From Diphasiastrum complanatum (lineage: Eukaryota > Streptophyta > Lycopodiopsida > Lycopodiales > Lycopodiaceae): 64,000 nt of DNA. The notes under the pieces were generated by a model. It was not told the DNA's origin. It was given only the letters and a program-made list of their open reading frames with translations, and did not search any database. Position numbers and translations under genes: made by a program. The stretch is taken from the NCBI GenBank assembly GCA_029204225.1, contig CM055107.1, forward strand, positions 22,078,178 through 22,142,177, given 5' to 3'. Of the stretch, positions 1 through 14,327 are shown piece by piece (position 1 is the first letter of the stretch; each line of letters opens with the position of its first letter).

Positions 1-185
1 AATAGTTCGCCTTTATTAAGTTTTACTAGATGTATTTGGGCCCTTGTTGGCCTATTATCCTTATTAAGGTACTTTGAAGGGAACCACATTATTCTTAAAG
101 CTAATAGTTCCTTTTGAGCCTAACAAAGCTCACATTGGATATTATAGTGCATTTTTAAGAATAGATGTGCTAAAAGTACATGACA
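1..185 (-). repeat. LTR fragment, same family as 7711-8240
   Basis: This stretch shares several blocks with 8101-8240: the cccttgttggcctattatcc segment, the ttattaag segment, the cacattggatatta segment and the terminal gtacatgaca. At the second locus the terminal gtacatgaca abuts a polypurine tract read on the minus strand. This copy is therefore the edge of an LTR in the same orientation, cut by the window start. No matching internal region follows it. Confidence 0.6.
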
Positions 186-559
186 ATCATAATGCTTGGA
201 TGGATGAGTTTTTGGCATAATAGGGTTATATTTGCATTTTTGGTGGGTTTAGGGTTAGATTTTGATGATTTAAATTTGTTCATATTTTGCAAATCGGAGG
301 CGAAAGGGGGGCAAAATTTTCATAAGATGCTGATAACTTTATGTTCCTCCATATCCAACCTTCGCCCACTTGCAAGCAGGATCGCCGGACTGATGTAGTG
401 AACCTTTACATTCAAGCCATTTTCCATAAACTTGAAAAAAAAAATAGCCAAAAGAAATCAAAAAAATCTTTAAATTTAAAAAAATTTCAACCTTCGTCTG
501 ACCTATTGTAGCTTTATTTGACCTAGATAAGCTGATAGAAAATTTAATGATGGTTAGCT

Positions 560-2840
560 CCCAAAATAGAAGCTTAGTGATGGTTTTGAGTGATTCTGAT
601 CATTTTTGTGAAGGAAACCCATCTCTTTCAACAAAAATATCTACCAACATCAATCCTACTACGGAATTGATGATAAATGAGATTCAAAATCTTGGTAAAA
701 AATAGCAGACACAAATGGAACAGATGCAAGTTCAGTTTTACACAAAACTGAAAGCATTAGGAGAACATCATGCTAAGGTGAGTAAAGCTACTGACAAGGT
801 GATGCTTAGCCTATGCCTGATTTATGGACCTGTTAGAAGCTTCTATGCCTCTCCAATGAACCTTAGAAGAGTGCTTGTAAATTCTGATTGAAGGCATGTC
901 GGGTTGGGATAGGGTTTTTGGAATTTCCTCCTTGTAGAAGTGCACCCTCCTACTAAGCTTTCTAGTAAGTCCAAGTGGTTGGGTGACATGGCAACCATCT
1001 TGGTAACCCATTGTCCCCCTGTCCTATGCTTTACGACGACCAAATCGGAGTTCTGTAGCAAAAGTTATGGTCATCAGAAGTTTGGCAGTTTTTAGAGTAA
1101 AATTTTAAAAAATTTCGAAATGTTCCAATTGCATGCATGCATGTGAAGTAGTAGGGTGCATTCCCAGTGTTGAAAATATTTTTTCGAATCAATATGCATG
1201 TTTGGGTACATGGTATAGAGCGTCACAACATATTAGTGAAATATCATGCATAAATACAGTTTCCATAAAAGCTAGTTAAAAAAGCTTACTTCCCAATCAT
1301 TAGGCAATCTACGTAAAACACTTGATTTTTGGATAAATCATGGCATGAATAAATTAACTTTAAAAAGTGAAAGACCTTGTTGAGTTGAAATCAGCCACTA
1401 ATAAGGTCTAGGGTTATTTCGCTTTTTGTTGAAGATATCAAAAATGTCAATTGATTAAGCCAATTTTTTGTTTCAAGTAATCAATAATGGCAAATGATCA
1501 TGCAGGTCTAGAGGGAATGGTACCCATGCTGACCTATTTATAGATTTTTCAATGATTAAGTCAGGAACTTAATAAAATGAACTATCGGAACAGTTTGAGA
1601 GATCAACAAATGAAAGTGTTGCTAAATCAAGTCAAAGCTTTATCTTTGCCGAATCTGGGCTTTCAGCTAGAACCTTATTTAGGGGAGAAGAAAGACAAGA
1701 AGCTGGAGGTGATGGACGACTAGTTAACCAAGTGGACCAGTTATTTTAATCTACATGCAAAATTAAGAGTGTGGTTCTGTTCTTCCGAGAAAAGACTTCG
1801 TCATGGTGGCGTGACTTGCAACCCAAGCCCACTACATTGGAAAAATTCATGGAAGTATTCAAAAATCATTTGTGATTGCGGACAATTCAGACTATTATCA
1901 AAGGTTTGTAAGTTGCGGAATAGGGACGAGGAGTTTAGACTCATACCTACAAGAATTCATGGATTTATGAACAAAGTTCCATCATTTGATTCAAAATTGA
2001 CACTCTGGCAGTTTATGTTAAGTCTGCTAGCAAACTATCAGAATGAATGCAAGTGACACATGCTTCAAACTTTTGATGATGATGTACGAGTCACAAAAGC
2101 TTATGATTCCATGGTGGTGGCATCTAGGAAGCAGTTTTAGGCTAATCCATCGGTACCCAACCCAAACAAGGGCAAGTTTGGGACAAGAAACAAGCCAAAT
2201 ATTTTGACGAATTTTATCAAATGGTATTTGAAATTTAAGAAAAAGAAGCAGATGTCTTGGAAGAAGGCTAAGAAGGCAAATGTGTATTTTGTCTACAACA
2301 AGCTTGGACATGTTAAAGTTCTACCTGGAGCGAAAGAAACCTGCAGCTCAAGTTCTAGAGATGCCATGTAAAGAAAATCTAAAATTGGAAACGAAGAAGA
2401 TTGATTGAATGTGTGAATGTTCATTCAATATTGCTTCATCTTGCCTAATAAATTATTTCATTTAAAGGCACAATTAAAGGACATAAAGTTATTATTTTGG
2501 TGGATAGTGGTTCAACTCATAATTTCAATCATTCTTGTCTTGTGTAAAAACTTGGTTTGAAAACTGAAGCCAATGATCATAGATATAAGGTATATCTAAG
2601 TGCAAAGTTGGCGACTTGGAATATTAGAGTTTTGAAGCTCCCATTTTGGATTCAAGACTACAGAGAGTGATTTAATTTTCATGTTTTAGATTTAGCACGT
2701 ACGAATATATTGTAAAGTATGAATGGTTATTTAGTAAATCTCCTGATAACGGTTTTCAGAAGCATATGATCTCATTTTAAGATGGTGATAAAGTAGTTGC
2801 ACTATTTGGAAACACTGATATGTACATTCATCTAGGATGA
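560..2840 (+). pseudogene. Ty3/gypsy gag-protease relic
   Basis: Conceptual translation with many stops and frameshifts follows a gypsy Gag-Pol order on the plus strand. At 590-800 there is a Gln/Met-rich coiled-coil-like Gag N-terminus. At 1570-2060 comes the retrotransposon gag domain, with a tryptophan-rich start and a SLDSYLQEFMDL-type helix. At 2265-2330 there is a decayed zinc knuckle that has lost cysteines but keeps NKLGHVK. At 2480-2530 the aspartic protease shows an intact VDSGSTHNF catalytic motif. No reverse transcriptase or integrase follows; the relic runs into a CT microsatellite. A dispersed repeat at about 880-1290 interrupts the gag. The calls rest on motif recognition in broken frames. 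Confidence 0.7.
880..1290. repeat. Dispersed repeat, inverted copy near 21360-21690
   Basis: The reverse complement of this stretch is recognisably similar to 21360-21690. Shared blocks include aagatggttgcca, a ttgctacag / ttggctacag block, and the ggacacc / gggacaat block. The copies are diverged. It lies within the gypsy gag relic, so it probably inserted after that element. It may be an LTR or other non-coding transposon end; no terminal repeats or target-site duplication were resolved. Confidence 0.5.
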
Positions 2841-3011
2841 TTTCAATAGCTAATGTAATGAAAAAGAATTTATTCACAGTATGAAGCTTATTCATTGTTT
2901 GCCAACCCCATTTTGGATTTTTCTAAAATGCATCTTCTAAGTAGTTGTGAATTGTCTAAAATTCTTAACAAGACTTAGATCAAGAGCAAATGGAGAAGAA
3001 TAAGATCATAG

Positions 3012-4971
<1,960 letters not shown>

Positions 4972-5844
4972 TCATAGATGGATATTGATGTGCGTGGTGT
5001 AATCTCTTGTACCGGCACCTTCCCAGCCCATCCACTCTTCCCAGTCTTCCCATGAATCGTCATAGACCCCCATAAGACCTTCATAGCTGGTTAAGCTAGA
5101 ATCATAGTTAAATTCATCCATATACCTTCCAGATGGAGAAATGGCCGCGTTTATAGCATGCTGCAAAAAAAATTTCAAGGCCCCGCTTAGGATCTTACCG
5201 AATTCTGTGAAGAAACCAAAATTGCAACTACAGAACGGGATTTAAGCAGAATAGAATCAAAGAGGAAGATGATAACATGCGACTTACCTCGTACGCCGTT
5301 TTGATCTGCTTGAACTTGTTAGCACAACAGTCATCCTTGCAAACATCCGGATGATACTACACAAACCAAAACCCTCATGTCAGATCCATCTGAAACCATC
5401 GCTACAAAGCGGACAAAAAGCCAAAGAAAAAAGGGTGCTTTGCAAGGTAGTGCCAAAATGATTTGATTAGCATTTCCCCATCCATAACAACAACTCTCAG
5501 ATCTTTGCCCAAGCTACATTCAATCCAAACAAAAGCACCTAAAGTTGGATGTATAGGGAATAGAATGCTAGTGGGTGCATTTCTGGATATGACAAAACCT
5601 GACGAGCAAGTCTTCTATATGCTGACTTGATCTCCTGCTTCGAGGTTCCGGGACTGATACCAAGAGTAACGAAAGGATCTCTTACATTTTGGTCTACGTA
5701 TGCTCTAACCATGCCACGCCCTCCTTTGTGACGATCCGTTATGGCACATCTATTTGGTGACGGATCCTCAAAGAAAGGCTTCTGCCAGGAGCTTTTGTGC
5801 AGGCCGGGTATTTGTATGGGGCTTGATGTCGCCACTCGTGCCAT
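4972..5844 (-). CDS. Chloroplast J-protein, DnaJ8 (AtJ8) type, three exons
   Basis: Exons on the minus strand are 5844-5599, 5356-5288 and 5160-4972, joining in phase to 167 codons plus stop. An in-frame TAG sits directly before the ATG at 5844, which fixes the start. Residues 1-55 are Ser/Arg/Lys-rich and look like a chloroplast transit peptide. The J domain starts at [11 protein letters not shown] (about 56-66); the HPD motif, residues 84-86, opens exon 2. The tail [14 protein letters not shown] (146-158) closely matches the C-terminus of plant chaperone DnaJ8. Known for the family: small stromal J-proteins that stimulate Hsp70 ATPase; Arabidopsis J8 is linked to photosynthetic performance. 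Both introns are short (242 and 127 bp). The first donor reads GTTTTG, which is weak. No broken codons were found, so the gene looks intact. Confidence 0.9.
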
Positions 5845-6067
5845 CTAATTTACTGTCTTCAGCAGCCAAGAAAATAAACGAAAAAATAAACGGATTGAAA
5901 CAATCAAAGCGATAGTGAGCCAATCTGAACGGAATCGGGTCTCCTTTAAGAACAATGGATCGCAATACAAAGTGGAAACTGTGTGTCTTTGATATGGGAT
6001 AACTTTGCTTGAAGCTACCTAGCTCCAGGAACAAAGGCGCTTTGATCCAGCACAAAAAGCAACCCAC

Positions 6068-6171
6068 TTATGCAAACCTCACATCCAACTCAAGCAAAGC
6101 AAGCACAAGCAAAGCAGATTATGCAAACCTCACATCCAACTCAAGCAAAGCAAGCACAAGCAAAGCAGATT
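6068..6171. repeat. Tandem duplication, 51-bp unit, two copies
   Basis: The unit beginning ttatgcaaacctcacatcc occurs at 6068 and again at 6119 with no visible difference, followed by a partial third start. It lies 220-330 bp upstream of the DnaJ8 start codon, so it is in the promoter or 5' leader. The unit itself contains AAGCAAAGC and AAGCACAAGC sub-repeats. Confidence 0.9.
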
Positions 6172-7710
6172 AAGACAAAACAAACAGAGGTGACAAATGC
6201 AACAAAAGCAATGTGATTTTATATGCAAAATTCAGGCATACTTCCCTGTTTGCTGAAGACAAGGAAGACACATTGCTGGAGAAGCAATCCATGCGTAAAA
6301 AGAGATGGGAAGAAGTAAAAGAGGAAGAAGATCGATCACAAATTATAGTAAGAACGGCATTTCTGAGATTTCTGAGCACATAGAATATAACGATTAGTGT
6401 GTTAATTATTCCTAATTAGCTCTTAATGGATCGGGATTAACCTTATCCACTTTCTGAGCTAGATTAAGCTTACGTGGCAGCATTCTTGCCACCTGGCCGT
6501 AGGACCCCCACGTCACCTTTCGGATAAGTTGATGACGATGGATGGTGATGAGCTAACGGCAGTGGCCCGTCAGTGCGGTTGGGAGGTTGACGGGTTGACG
6601 GTCTGGCTTCGTGCCACGATGTGAAGTCTGAACAATTAAGCTTGTGCCACTTGGACTCTTTTCAATGGTCAGCTATGAGAACGTGGCATAATCTAAACGT
6701 TCGACGCAAAATTGGACGGTGGCTAGGTTTAGATTGGACAGTGGCTAGTGGCTAGGTTTGAATCAGGTATGCCATTAAGATATAAGGGTCCGGGACTCGG
6801 GGTCAGTTCTCCAAAGCAGTGTTTGGGAAACCTTTTTGGAGTTATCTTTACAAAAAACTGGCATTTTTTTAAAAAGTTTTGCGATTTTTGGAGGACTCTT
6901 ACTGCAAAGAGAGTTTATTTGCCTATATAAAAAATTGTCAAAATTTTCGTGATGCTAGTTTTTAGAAAAGATGTCGATTTCATACCTATAAGTGGCCGGT
7001 TTTCTCGAATAATGCTCCAAAGACATTCTTCTAGGGGTCATGATTGGAAGTTGTCATAACAAATTTAAAACCATCAGTTTAGTCCTTTTAGGAGGGGAGG
7101 TTGAGGTGAGGTGAATAAAAGTAGAATGGGGGACATTAAGAAATTGTCTATCGATGTTATCTTTTTTCTGGCGCCTCCAAATAGCGCTCGTGCTTGTACC
7201 TATCAAATCCCTATGATGGGCGACTCTCTAATTTATCATCATGCTCCCAATAATAATTTAATGCTATGTTCTTATAGTGGCTCCAAATATCCATTATGCT
7301 TGTACCCTTTGAATCCCTATGATGGGTTAGATGAGAATCCACCACTTCACCATTGTTTTCTATTTGAAAATCAATAACGTCCCACGTGACCCCATCTTGT
7401 ATGTTGGTGTGTAGGACTAATTGGACTCCCTAGGTGAGATTGACTCTTCATTGGTGGATTTCATACTTGCTTGATTCAATCCAAACTTGCTAACTTGTTG
7501 CATGCTCTTCTTTGTGTGGCCCACAAGCTCCTTTTGCATATGTTGCGCCATTGGTGTTCAATGCTCACGTCTTTTGTTATTTCATGCTTGTTACTCCCCA
7601 TTCTTTTCATGCTTGATACCCCCCATTGGTGTCACCCATTCCAATTTGGATTTAATAATTAAGCTCCACTCCCCATTCCATGGATAAGCATGCAATACAA
7701 AAGTTAGGTT
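6172..7710. other. No gene seen; upstream region of DnaJ8
   Basis: No credible coding sequence was seen. The stretch 6460-6760 is relatively GC-rich, with repeated GTGGC and GACGG words, unlike the flanking AT-rich DNA. An imperfect duplication of about 55 bp appears at about 7170 and 7277; both copies contain gcttgtacc and atccctatgatggg. Confidence 0.5.
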
Positions 7711-8240
7711 TTTTCAGACATGAGTGAACCTACCTCTCATGTGCCAAATCCCAAACTAACAGCAATTACAAAAGAAGTAAAGCTAGTAGCAAGAAGAGAA
7801 CAAGACAATCATGATAGCATGTCAATAGAAAACTAGAAACAATGAGATCACAATGGAATTGCATTAGCAATGAACGAAAGAATACACTCAATGGAAATGG
7901 AGCATTGATTCATGTGGATAGGGCACATGAGACCTAGCAATGGAGATTCCTATGGCTCTCACATTCACAGGGAAGCTAGAAGCTCTCACTTGCAAACGAG
8001 CCAAAAGATTCACAAATTCATGTCTCTTGCCTAGTTATAGACAATGCTCTCACTTAACTATTTTGAGGGATAGTTAACCCTTGTTAAGTATTATTTAAAC
8101 TACATTGGGCCCTTATTGGCCTATTATCCTTATTAATTACTTTGAAGGGCCTAAAGAGAGAACAACCTTGTTATTAAGGCTAATAGCTCCTTTTGGGCCT
8201 ACAAAGCTTACATTGGATATTATCTTGCATGTACATGACA
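7711..8240 (-). repeat. 3' LTR of a minus-strand retrotransposon
   Basis: The plus-strand sequence ends gtacatgaca and is followed at 8241-8252 by ctccccctactt, the complement of a polypurine tract. Read on the minus strand this is PPT followed by an LTR beginning TGTCATGTAC. About 320 bp of it (7745-8065) recurs at 24241-24560 with roughly 90 percent identity by eye, and part recurs at 1-185. The far LTR boundary is not certain; it may lie near 7720. Confidence 0.7.
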
Positions 8241-10337
8241 CTCCCCCTACTTAAACATATTTGTCCTCAAAAATGAAGATGCTTGTCTGATCAGCTTGAT
8301 CACCTTGGTTAAGTTGTCATGACTAAAGATGTGTCGTTCAAAATATTATTGCCTCATTACAGATCCAAAGTTGTCAAATTGAATCTATAATGTTAGCTTC
8401 ATATTGTATTCCTTGTTCTCATGAAGGAGAAAAGATGGTCGAAGAAAAGTTTGATGAAGCACCATATTGCTTGTTGGAAACCAAATCACAATATCCTCTT
8501 TTGTCTGCTTCTTCGGCATCATGACAAACTGGATGATCTATCCAATTTCTTTAGTATTGTATTTTGGCATTGCATCCGGTTGTGCTGGCCTGAAGATTTT
8601 GTCATGTTGTTTGATAGTCACTTTGTTGTTCAATCCAAATGCTTCGATGATAACCATGAGCATTGCATTTGAATTTTTAGGATCCCACATGGAAAAATTA
8701 TGGCATAATCAATTTTCAATATAGGAACCAATATGTTTGGATGGATCATCTCTGAAAATGACAAATGATATTCTAAATGGACATTCATTTCCAAGATTAT
8801 CGAGTAAATGAGATGCTTGCAAAGAGTGATGGTATTTCTTTCACTCAAAGTCTCTACGAGATTTTTTTCATAGATTACATCATCATGTTCGAAAATATTG
8901 ATATCTCCAATATTTTGAACCATATACTGGAAACTGTGATATGCGATGTCCTTGCATTGACATTGTATTCGCAACTGGAAATTTTTTGGGTCGATTCAAA
9001 TTGGGAATTAAATTGATGTTGCCAATTATCTTGTGTACACTCCATAGCAGTACATAAATACTGATTGGCCATCTCTTGTGAATCCAATGGAAAATCAAGA
9101 GTTGTTGATAAAGTTGTTGAATAGGCTTTTGCATCGTGGGTAACTGTTTGTCTTCATCAATATGCTCTTCTGGTTCATCCTCTGATGATGTTGATGAAGA
9201 ATCATTAGATTCCCTTGAATTATTTTTTTGCATTGAATCTTCCATACTAGACATTTCCTCTTGATCACTACCATTCTGATTCCCAAGACATGATTGTAGC
9301 AGGTTCCCAATGTTGACTGTTTCTTTTGGATTAGTATCAATGTGCTCTCCTTCATTTGGGTCCCGACTTTCACTATCAGATTGTTCATCATCCTCAAAAT
9401 GTTGGATCCTTGAAGCTTCACCTCTTTGTTGGACATTTTGATGACCATTTGTTTGCACACCTCTGGCTGCTATAGATTGTTGTGCTTGTTGTTTCAACAT
9501 TTCTCTGTCATTTTCAAGTCTGGTCAGATATCCTGTATGACTCTGTAATATCTGTTTTCCCTTGTACATGTCAATTCTTTGGACATCTTGAGAAGATGTT
9601 ACATTTTTTGATGGAAATTGTAGTTGGAACGATGTAGATGGCTCATTGCATCTTTGATTAGCTCTCGCAATTTTGTCTTGTCCACTAGATAGATTAGCAA
9701 ACAATCTTTTCCATTTGACTTCATCAACTAGTCAATTTTTTTCCATTCCTTGCAACATTGTAACTATCAGATCTTGTGTAGCCTACATTTTACTTAGTAT
9801 GTTTTCTTGTGGGTTCGAAACCTACAGTTCTTCCATCAGATTTTCAGTAGGCCTCGATTGTCCATTGAACAATAGTAATGATGAACCACAAGGGGTATGA
9901 GGAGTGGCCTTATTAATAGTGATATTTTGTATGCAACGTTGCACAGGAGATGATGATTGTTCAAGTTGGCACATAGAACTCATGTACCGCAATGCGTGCT
10001 CATCACCTTGTGAATTGCGATGATGTTTTGATTGTCGTGAATATAGCTCATCATCATTGTCACTACTATAATAATCGCCATCAATACTAGATTGATTTGA
10101 CTAGTATAGCTCATGGTCTTTATTTTGGTCAAAATAGTTTTCATCATAAGCCAAACAGTCTCCATATGAGTCGTGTTGCTCATATTGATCTGAATTATTA
10201 TCATTGTGCTCCTCATACTGATGATATTGATCTGAATTACTATCATTGTGCTCCTCATACTGATAAGCCCAATATGATTGGTCGTCACATTCAGATTGAT
10301 TATCAATTTCCACCTCATAATCAAAATCAAAATCCAT
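8241..10337 (-). pseudogene. Internal region of LTR element with acidic gag-like protein, no pol
   Basis: On the minus strand a protein-like frame starts at 10337 with a run of Asp/Glu/Tyr/Asn (MDFDFDYEVEIDNQ) and repeated QYEEHND units. It continues with stops to 9704, then stays open for 273 codons to 8883. The open part is Gln/Asn/Ser-rich and includes an acidic stretch (SSSTSSEDEPEEHIDED). No zinc knuckle, protease, reverse transcriptase or integrase motif was recognised. The region reaches the polypurine tract directly, so pol is absent. It is most likely a gag of unknown type in a non-autonomous or deleted element; a chromovirus-like origin cannot be shown. Three to four stop codons interrupt it. 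Confidence 0.45.
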
Positions 10338-10344
10338 TTTGACA

Positions 10345-10848
10345 AATCAAGGGAGAGTGTGAGTTTGAAAATTTATAAGGAACCTTATAGAAAAATTGCG
10401 AAGCTTAATTTTGCAAGGAAATAAGCTCTTGACAGTTTCTCCACCCACCTAAAACTCAGAGTTCTACAATAAATGAAATTAAAAATGGTAAAAAGTTGTC
10501 GTTCATATAAAATTGAGCACTTTTGCTTTTTACAGCATTCAATTCTGAACTCAGACGGAGATTATATGAGGATTGAAAATACACAAATAAAATACAAGGA
10601 AATTTGACTGAGGGTGAAAAGTGGTCTTGAAAAAAAATTAAAAAGTAATAATTACAAAATTTTAATAACTTAGCAATGTGAGGCTCTTCGTTTTGATCAC
10701 TTTTAGTTTTCGCTTCACTAAAATCTGCTGGAAATCCACCTAACTTCAAGAAGGAAGTCGAATTTGCTATGTATTCCAAGCTCCCATAGTGAGAAGATAG
10801 AATTTTTTTGGAGCTTATTGGCAATCTCAAGCTAGTCCACTATGTACA
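10345..10848. other. No gene seen
   Basis: AT-rich sequence between the gag-like frame and the copia LTR. It should contain the 5' LTR and primer-binding site of the minus-strand element, but neither was recognised, so that end may be deleted or replaced. Confidence 0.35.
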
Positions 10849-10849
10849 T

Positions 10850-11111
10850 TGAGTTTTTGTGATCCAAATGAAACCAAATCAATTTCTACTTGTTTCTCAG
10901 GTTGAAGGCCGTACTACAGCCTATAGTACACACGTGTGGGCTCGGATCTCAATGTTGATCAATGCTTTTGATTGTTAATGCTTGTTGTTTGTCAAATTGC
11001 CAATCAACTTTTTTGTGTCTAGTTTTTTGATAGATTGTTAAGCAAGCATCCATTCACTCTTGTGGATCTTCTGTAGATCCATTTATGGTCCTAAATTACA
11101 ATACTTTCACA
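10850..11111 (+). repeat. 5' LTR (right part) of copia element A
   Basis: The segment ends in ...tactttcaca directly before a primer-binding site, as expected for an LTR ending in CA. The left boundary is uncertain and was placed near a TG at about 10849. It contains a tandem-like gatcttctgtagatcc palindromic word. No matching 3' LTR was found downstream of element A. Confidence 0.55.
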
Positions 11112-11124
11112 TGGTATCGGAGCC
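11112..11124 (+). promoter_or_regulatory. Primer-binding site, initiator tRNA-Met type
   Basis: tggtatcggagcc differs at one base from the common plant copia primer-binding site TGGTATCAGAGCC. It lies 800 bp before the gag start of element A. Confidence 0.8.
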
Positions 11125-11548
11125 AAGTATAAGAGCATAAGCCATTGATCTAATGCAAATCCATTTTTAGCAAGTTTTGGTGCTAAAAACTAGTATTGAG
11201 AGGGCAAGCTAGAATCTTGATTTTGGTGAGGAGATTTGATCCCAAAATTGGTAGGGGTCCAAATCCGTACTGTCCACATGTGTGGGCACCTCTGAACCTA
11301 CATTCAATGCATGGTATTCATTTGATCCATAGAAATTCAATTTGTGAGCTTTTGATGTAATTTTTGGTGGAAATCTTAGGATAAGCTACCAAGATTGAGT
11401 GCCATTGATTAGATTTGACTTAGGGTCATAAGATCTAATTAATCTAGGCTAAAATCAGGTCCTCTAAACTTGTTTTACAGGTCTTGAAAGTACATCAAAA
11501 AGTGTGAAAGAGATTAAGTCATTTTTTTGTCCAAAAATAGCCAAAATT

Positions 11549-11893
11549 GGCAAGATTTGATTGTAAGTAGATTTCACATCATCTTATCTTCATTCCAACT
11601 TTGTGAGGGAATGCTAGAACTGAGACTATAAGTCCATTTGTTGGATTAGAAATCTAATTTGATTGAAACACTACAAGAGAGACCTTAGTGAGTTTCTAGA
11701 GACAATCAAATCCATTTCTTGGCAAGATTTGTTTGAAAGTAGTTTTCACTTCATCTTATCTTCATTCCAACTTTGTGAGGGGTGATAGAACTGTGATTAT
11801 AAGTCCATTTGTTGGATTGGAAATCAAATTTGAGTGAAACACTTCAAGTGTGAGACCTTTGTGAGTTTCAAGTCAATCAAATCTATTTCTTGT
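11549..11893. repeat. Tandem duplication, about 172-bp unit, in copia A leader
   Basis: Two diverged copies begin ggcaagattt at 11549 and 11721. Both contain catcttatcttcattccaac and aagtccatttgttggatt. The copies differ at many positions and by small indels, so the duplication is old relative to the element. Confidence 0.8.
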
Positions 11894-14327
11894 TTGTAGA
11901 AGTCACTAGTAAGATGGGATCTGCTAGAGCATACCTTCTAGAAGCTAGTGAGAGATTGAATTCTACAAATTATGCTATTTGGAAGGTTAGGATGGAGTCA
12001 ATTTTGGTGCTCCAAGACCTTTATGAGTTCTTGATTGAAGATGAAGATGAATCTCTAGGTGCACAGGAGTTAGCTAGATACAAGAAGAGATCTAGAGTCT
12101 TTAAAATCAATCTATGAATCTAGTAACACTCCAAGAGTACTCATGCTTAGACATCAGATTTTGCAAAGCATGAGGACAATTGAGGAGACTGCACAGGATT
12201 ATGTTCTCAGAATCAAGTCTCTAAATAGGGAGTTGGCTTCCATTGGAGAGAAGATTCATGATGGAGAGCTTGTACAAATTGTCCTTAATGGTCTAGAAAA
12301 TGACTTTGCAAATTTGGTCCAAAGTTTTGCCATCCAAGACACTTTGCCAACTATAGAAAAACTTCACAGTGTATTAGTGGCTGAAGAGTATAGGATGCTC
12401 CACACCAAGGCAAGAATGAGTTCATTGTCTTTGCAGGATGGAATGCTTCTTTTGTGGAAAGAAGAGACATTATGCATCTGAATGCTACAAGAGGCTAAGA
12501 GCACAAGTGAGTTGAAATTCTATTAGAATCTAGTGCAGTATGCAGATCACATCACACAATCACCATAGCCACTCCTCACAAGCTCTCAAAGATGAGTACA
12601 TGAATGATAAAGCATCAAATACATGACCAAGGCCTGTCCATAAGTGGTATCCTATCGTACCAACATTTGTGCCACCTGTAGATCCGCTGCTACATCACTG
12701 GTCACCAAATCAGGTCCTCAACCATGGCCTGCACCTATACCAAGATGCTCTCACATCCAAGCATATCCAACTATCCAATAAGTCCTGAAAGCTGATCCCC
12801 ATCCATTCCCCATGCACTAAGCACAAGAGTCTACCAAGGTCTCAATGAATGAATGTACACAAACCTCACCATAGGCTATACCTAAGTAGCTCGCCTATCT
12901 CCCAGAGATACTAATGATGATTTGCCTCTCCTACCTCCCATGTAGGATCAACTTCCCATGCTTGACGTTGCCAACTCTGATTTGACCAGTCTATAGGCCT
13001 CCCACCAAGGAGCCTATCTCATCAACACATCCATCATAGCGTCCAAGCCAAAACAAATGCAAACTAGATCCACTATCATGATGAACAACTCACCCACGAT
13101 CCATAGCATATCAAGTAGGATAGCTCCAGAATCTTGTACCCTATACCATCTGATCACCAAGTATCCATTGACTTCTGATAGCTCCCCAAGAATCTGCCCA
13201 CCTGTAGTGCAACTAGACTCCAACTGGATCTAAAGCTGCGTCCTGCTTACCAAAAGATGATGGATAGAAATAACATGTGACGTCAACCCGGAAGTAACTA
13301 TGCATATAACCATGCAGCTCACCTGATCACTCGCCAAAGTATCAATTGTCACTCCCTGAGCAACCATATCCATCCTTGTTGGCTCACAACCATGGGCATG
13401 CTAGATCCACATCACCCTGTAATGCACTCCATGCCTCAGGATATGTACCACCACAAGTACACTCTATGCCACCTACCTCTAAGTAGGCATGACCCGTCCC
13501 TAAGTCATCACACATGATGCACCAGCTAAAGAACATCGTCCATACATCAAATCACATATCACACCTGAGCAACTGCAGCATCTCCCTGAGTGCCACCCCA
13601 ATGGACTCGTCATCCACATATTATGCTCACCTGATGTCTCCGATCTTGGTCACCATCTTGCTAGACAAGCCGAACTCCAAAGCATCACCTGCTACACTGG
13701 CTCCTGGCATCTGCTCGCTCTCCCTGGCTATGTGCCACCTGATACCATGCCAACGCAAGCATATCCTTGAGTCGCCACTCATGGGATCCCGAGACTACTG
13801 TCTCCCTGATCATACTGAGGTATATGGCTCTGAGTGACTTCCTTTAGGCTTATCCCTGATCTCACCACCTGAGAATCTGCACCATGGAAATTCCAACAAC
13901 TATGCCAAGCCTAGACTCCTGCAAATACAGCCAAATGCATGAAAGCTATAGATAGCTTATCCACGCCCGTGATGGTAGATGTCTCCCCATCAATGCCAAT
14001 GTCCAATGACTGGACCCCTGCTGTAATGCCAACCTGTACTCCCAAATGAGCACACCATGAAGTCCTCGCCATCAATGTCCCCTCAAGTAGATCACTAGCA
14101 AAACACCCATCATGGTGCTTGCCCTCCGATCACACCCCCCCGTGCGATCTCCATCAGCCCTCCAACCTACAGCTGGCTTCCAAAGCTTCACGCTTTGTCC
14201 ATTTGTGTTTGCAGCTTTTTGATTCCATCATGAATCCCACATGTAAGTCCTGTCCATGCTAATGACTCAAGTCCAATATGAAATAGATGCCTCCTAATGA
14301 TCATCGCATGTCATCCTGCAGTGCTAT

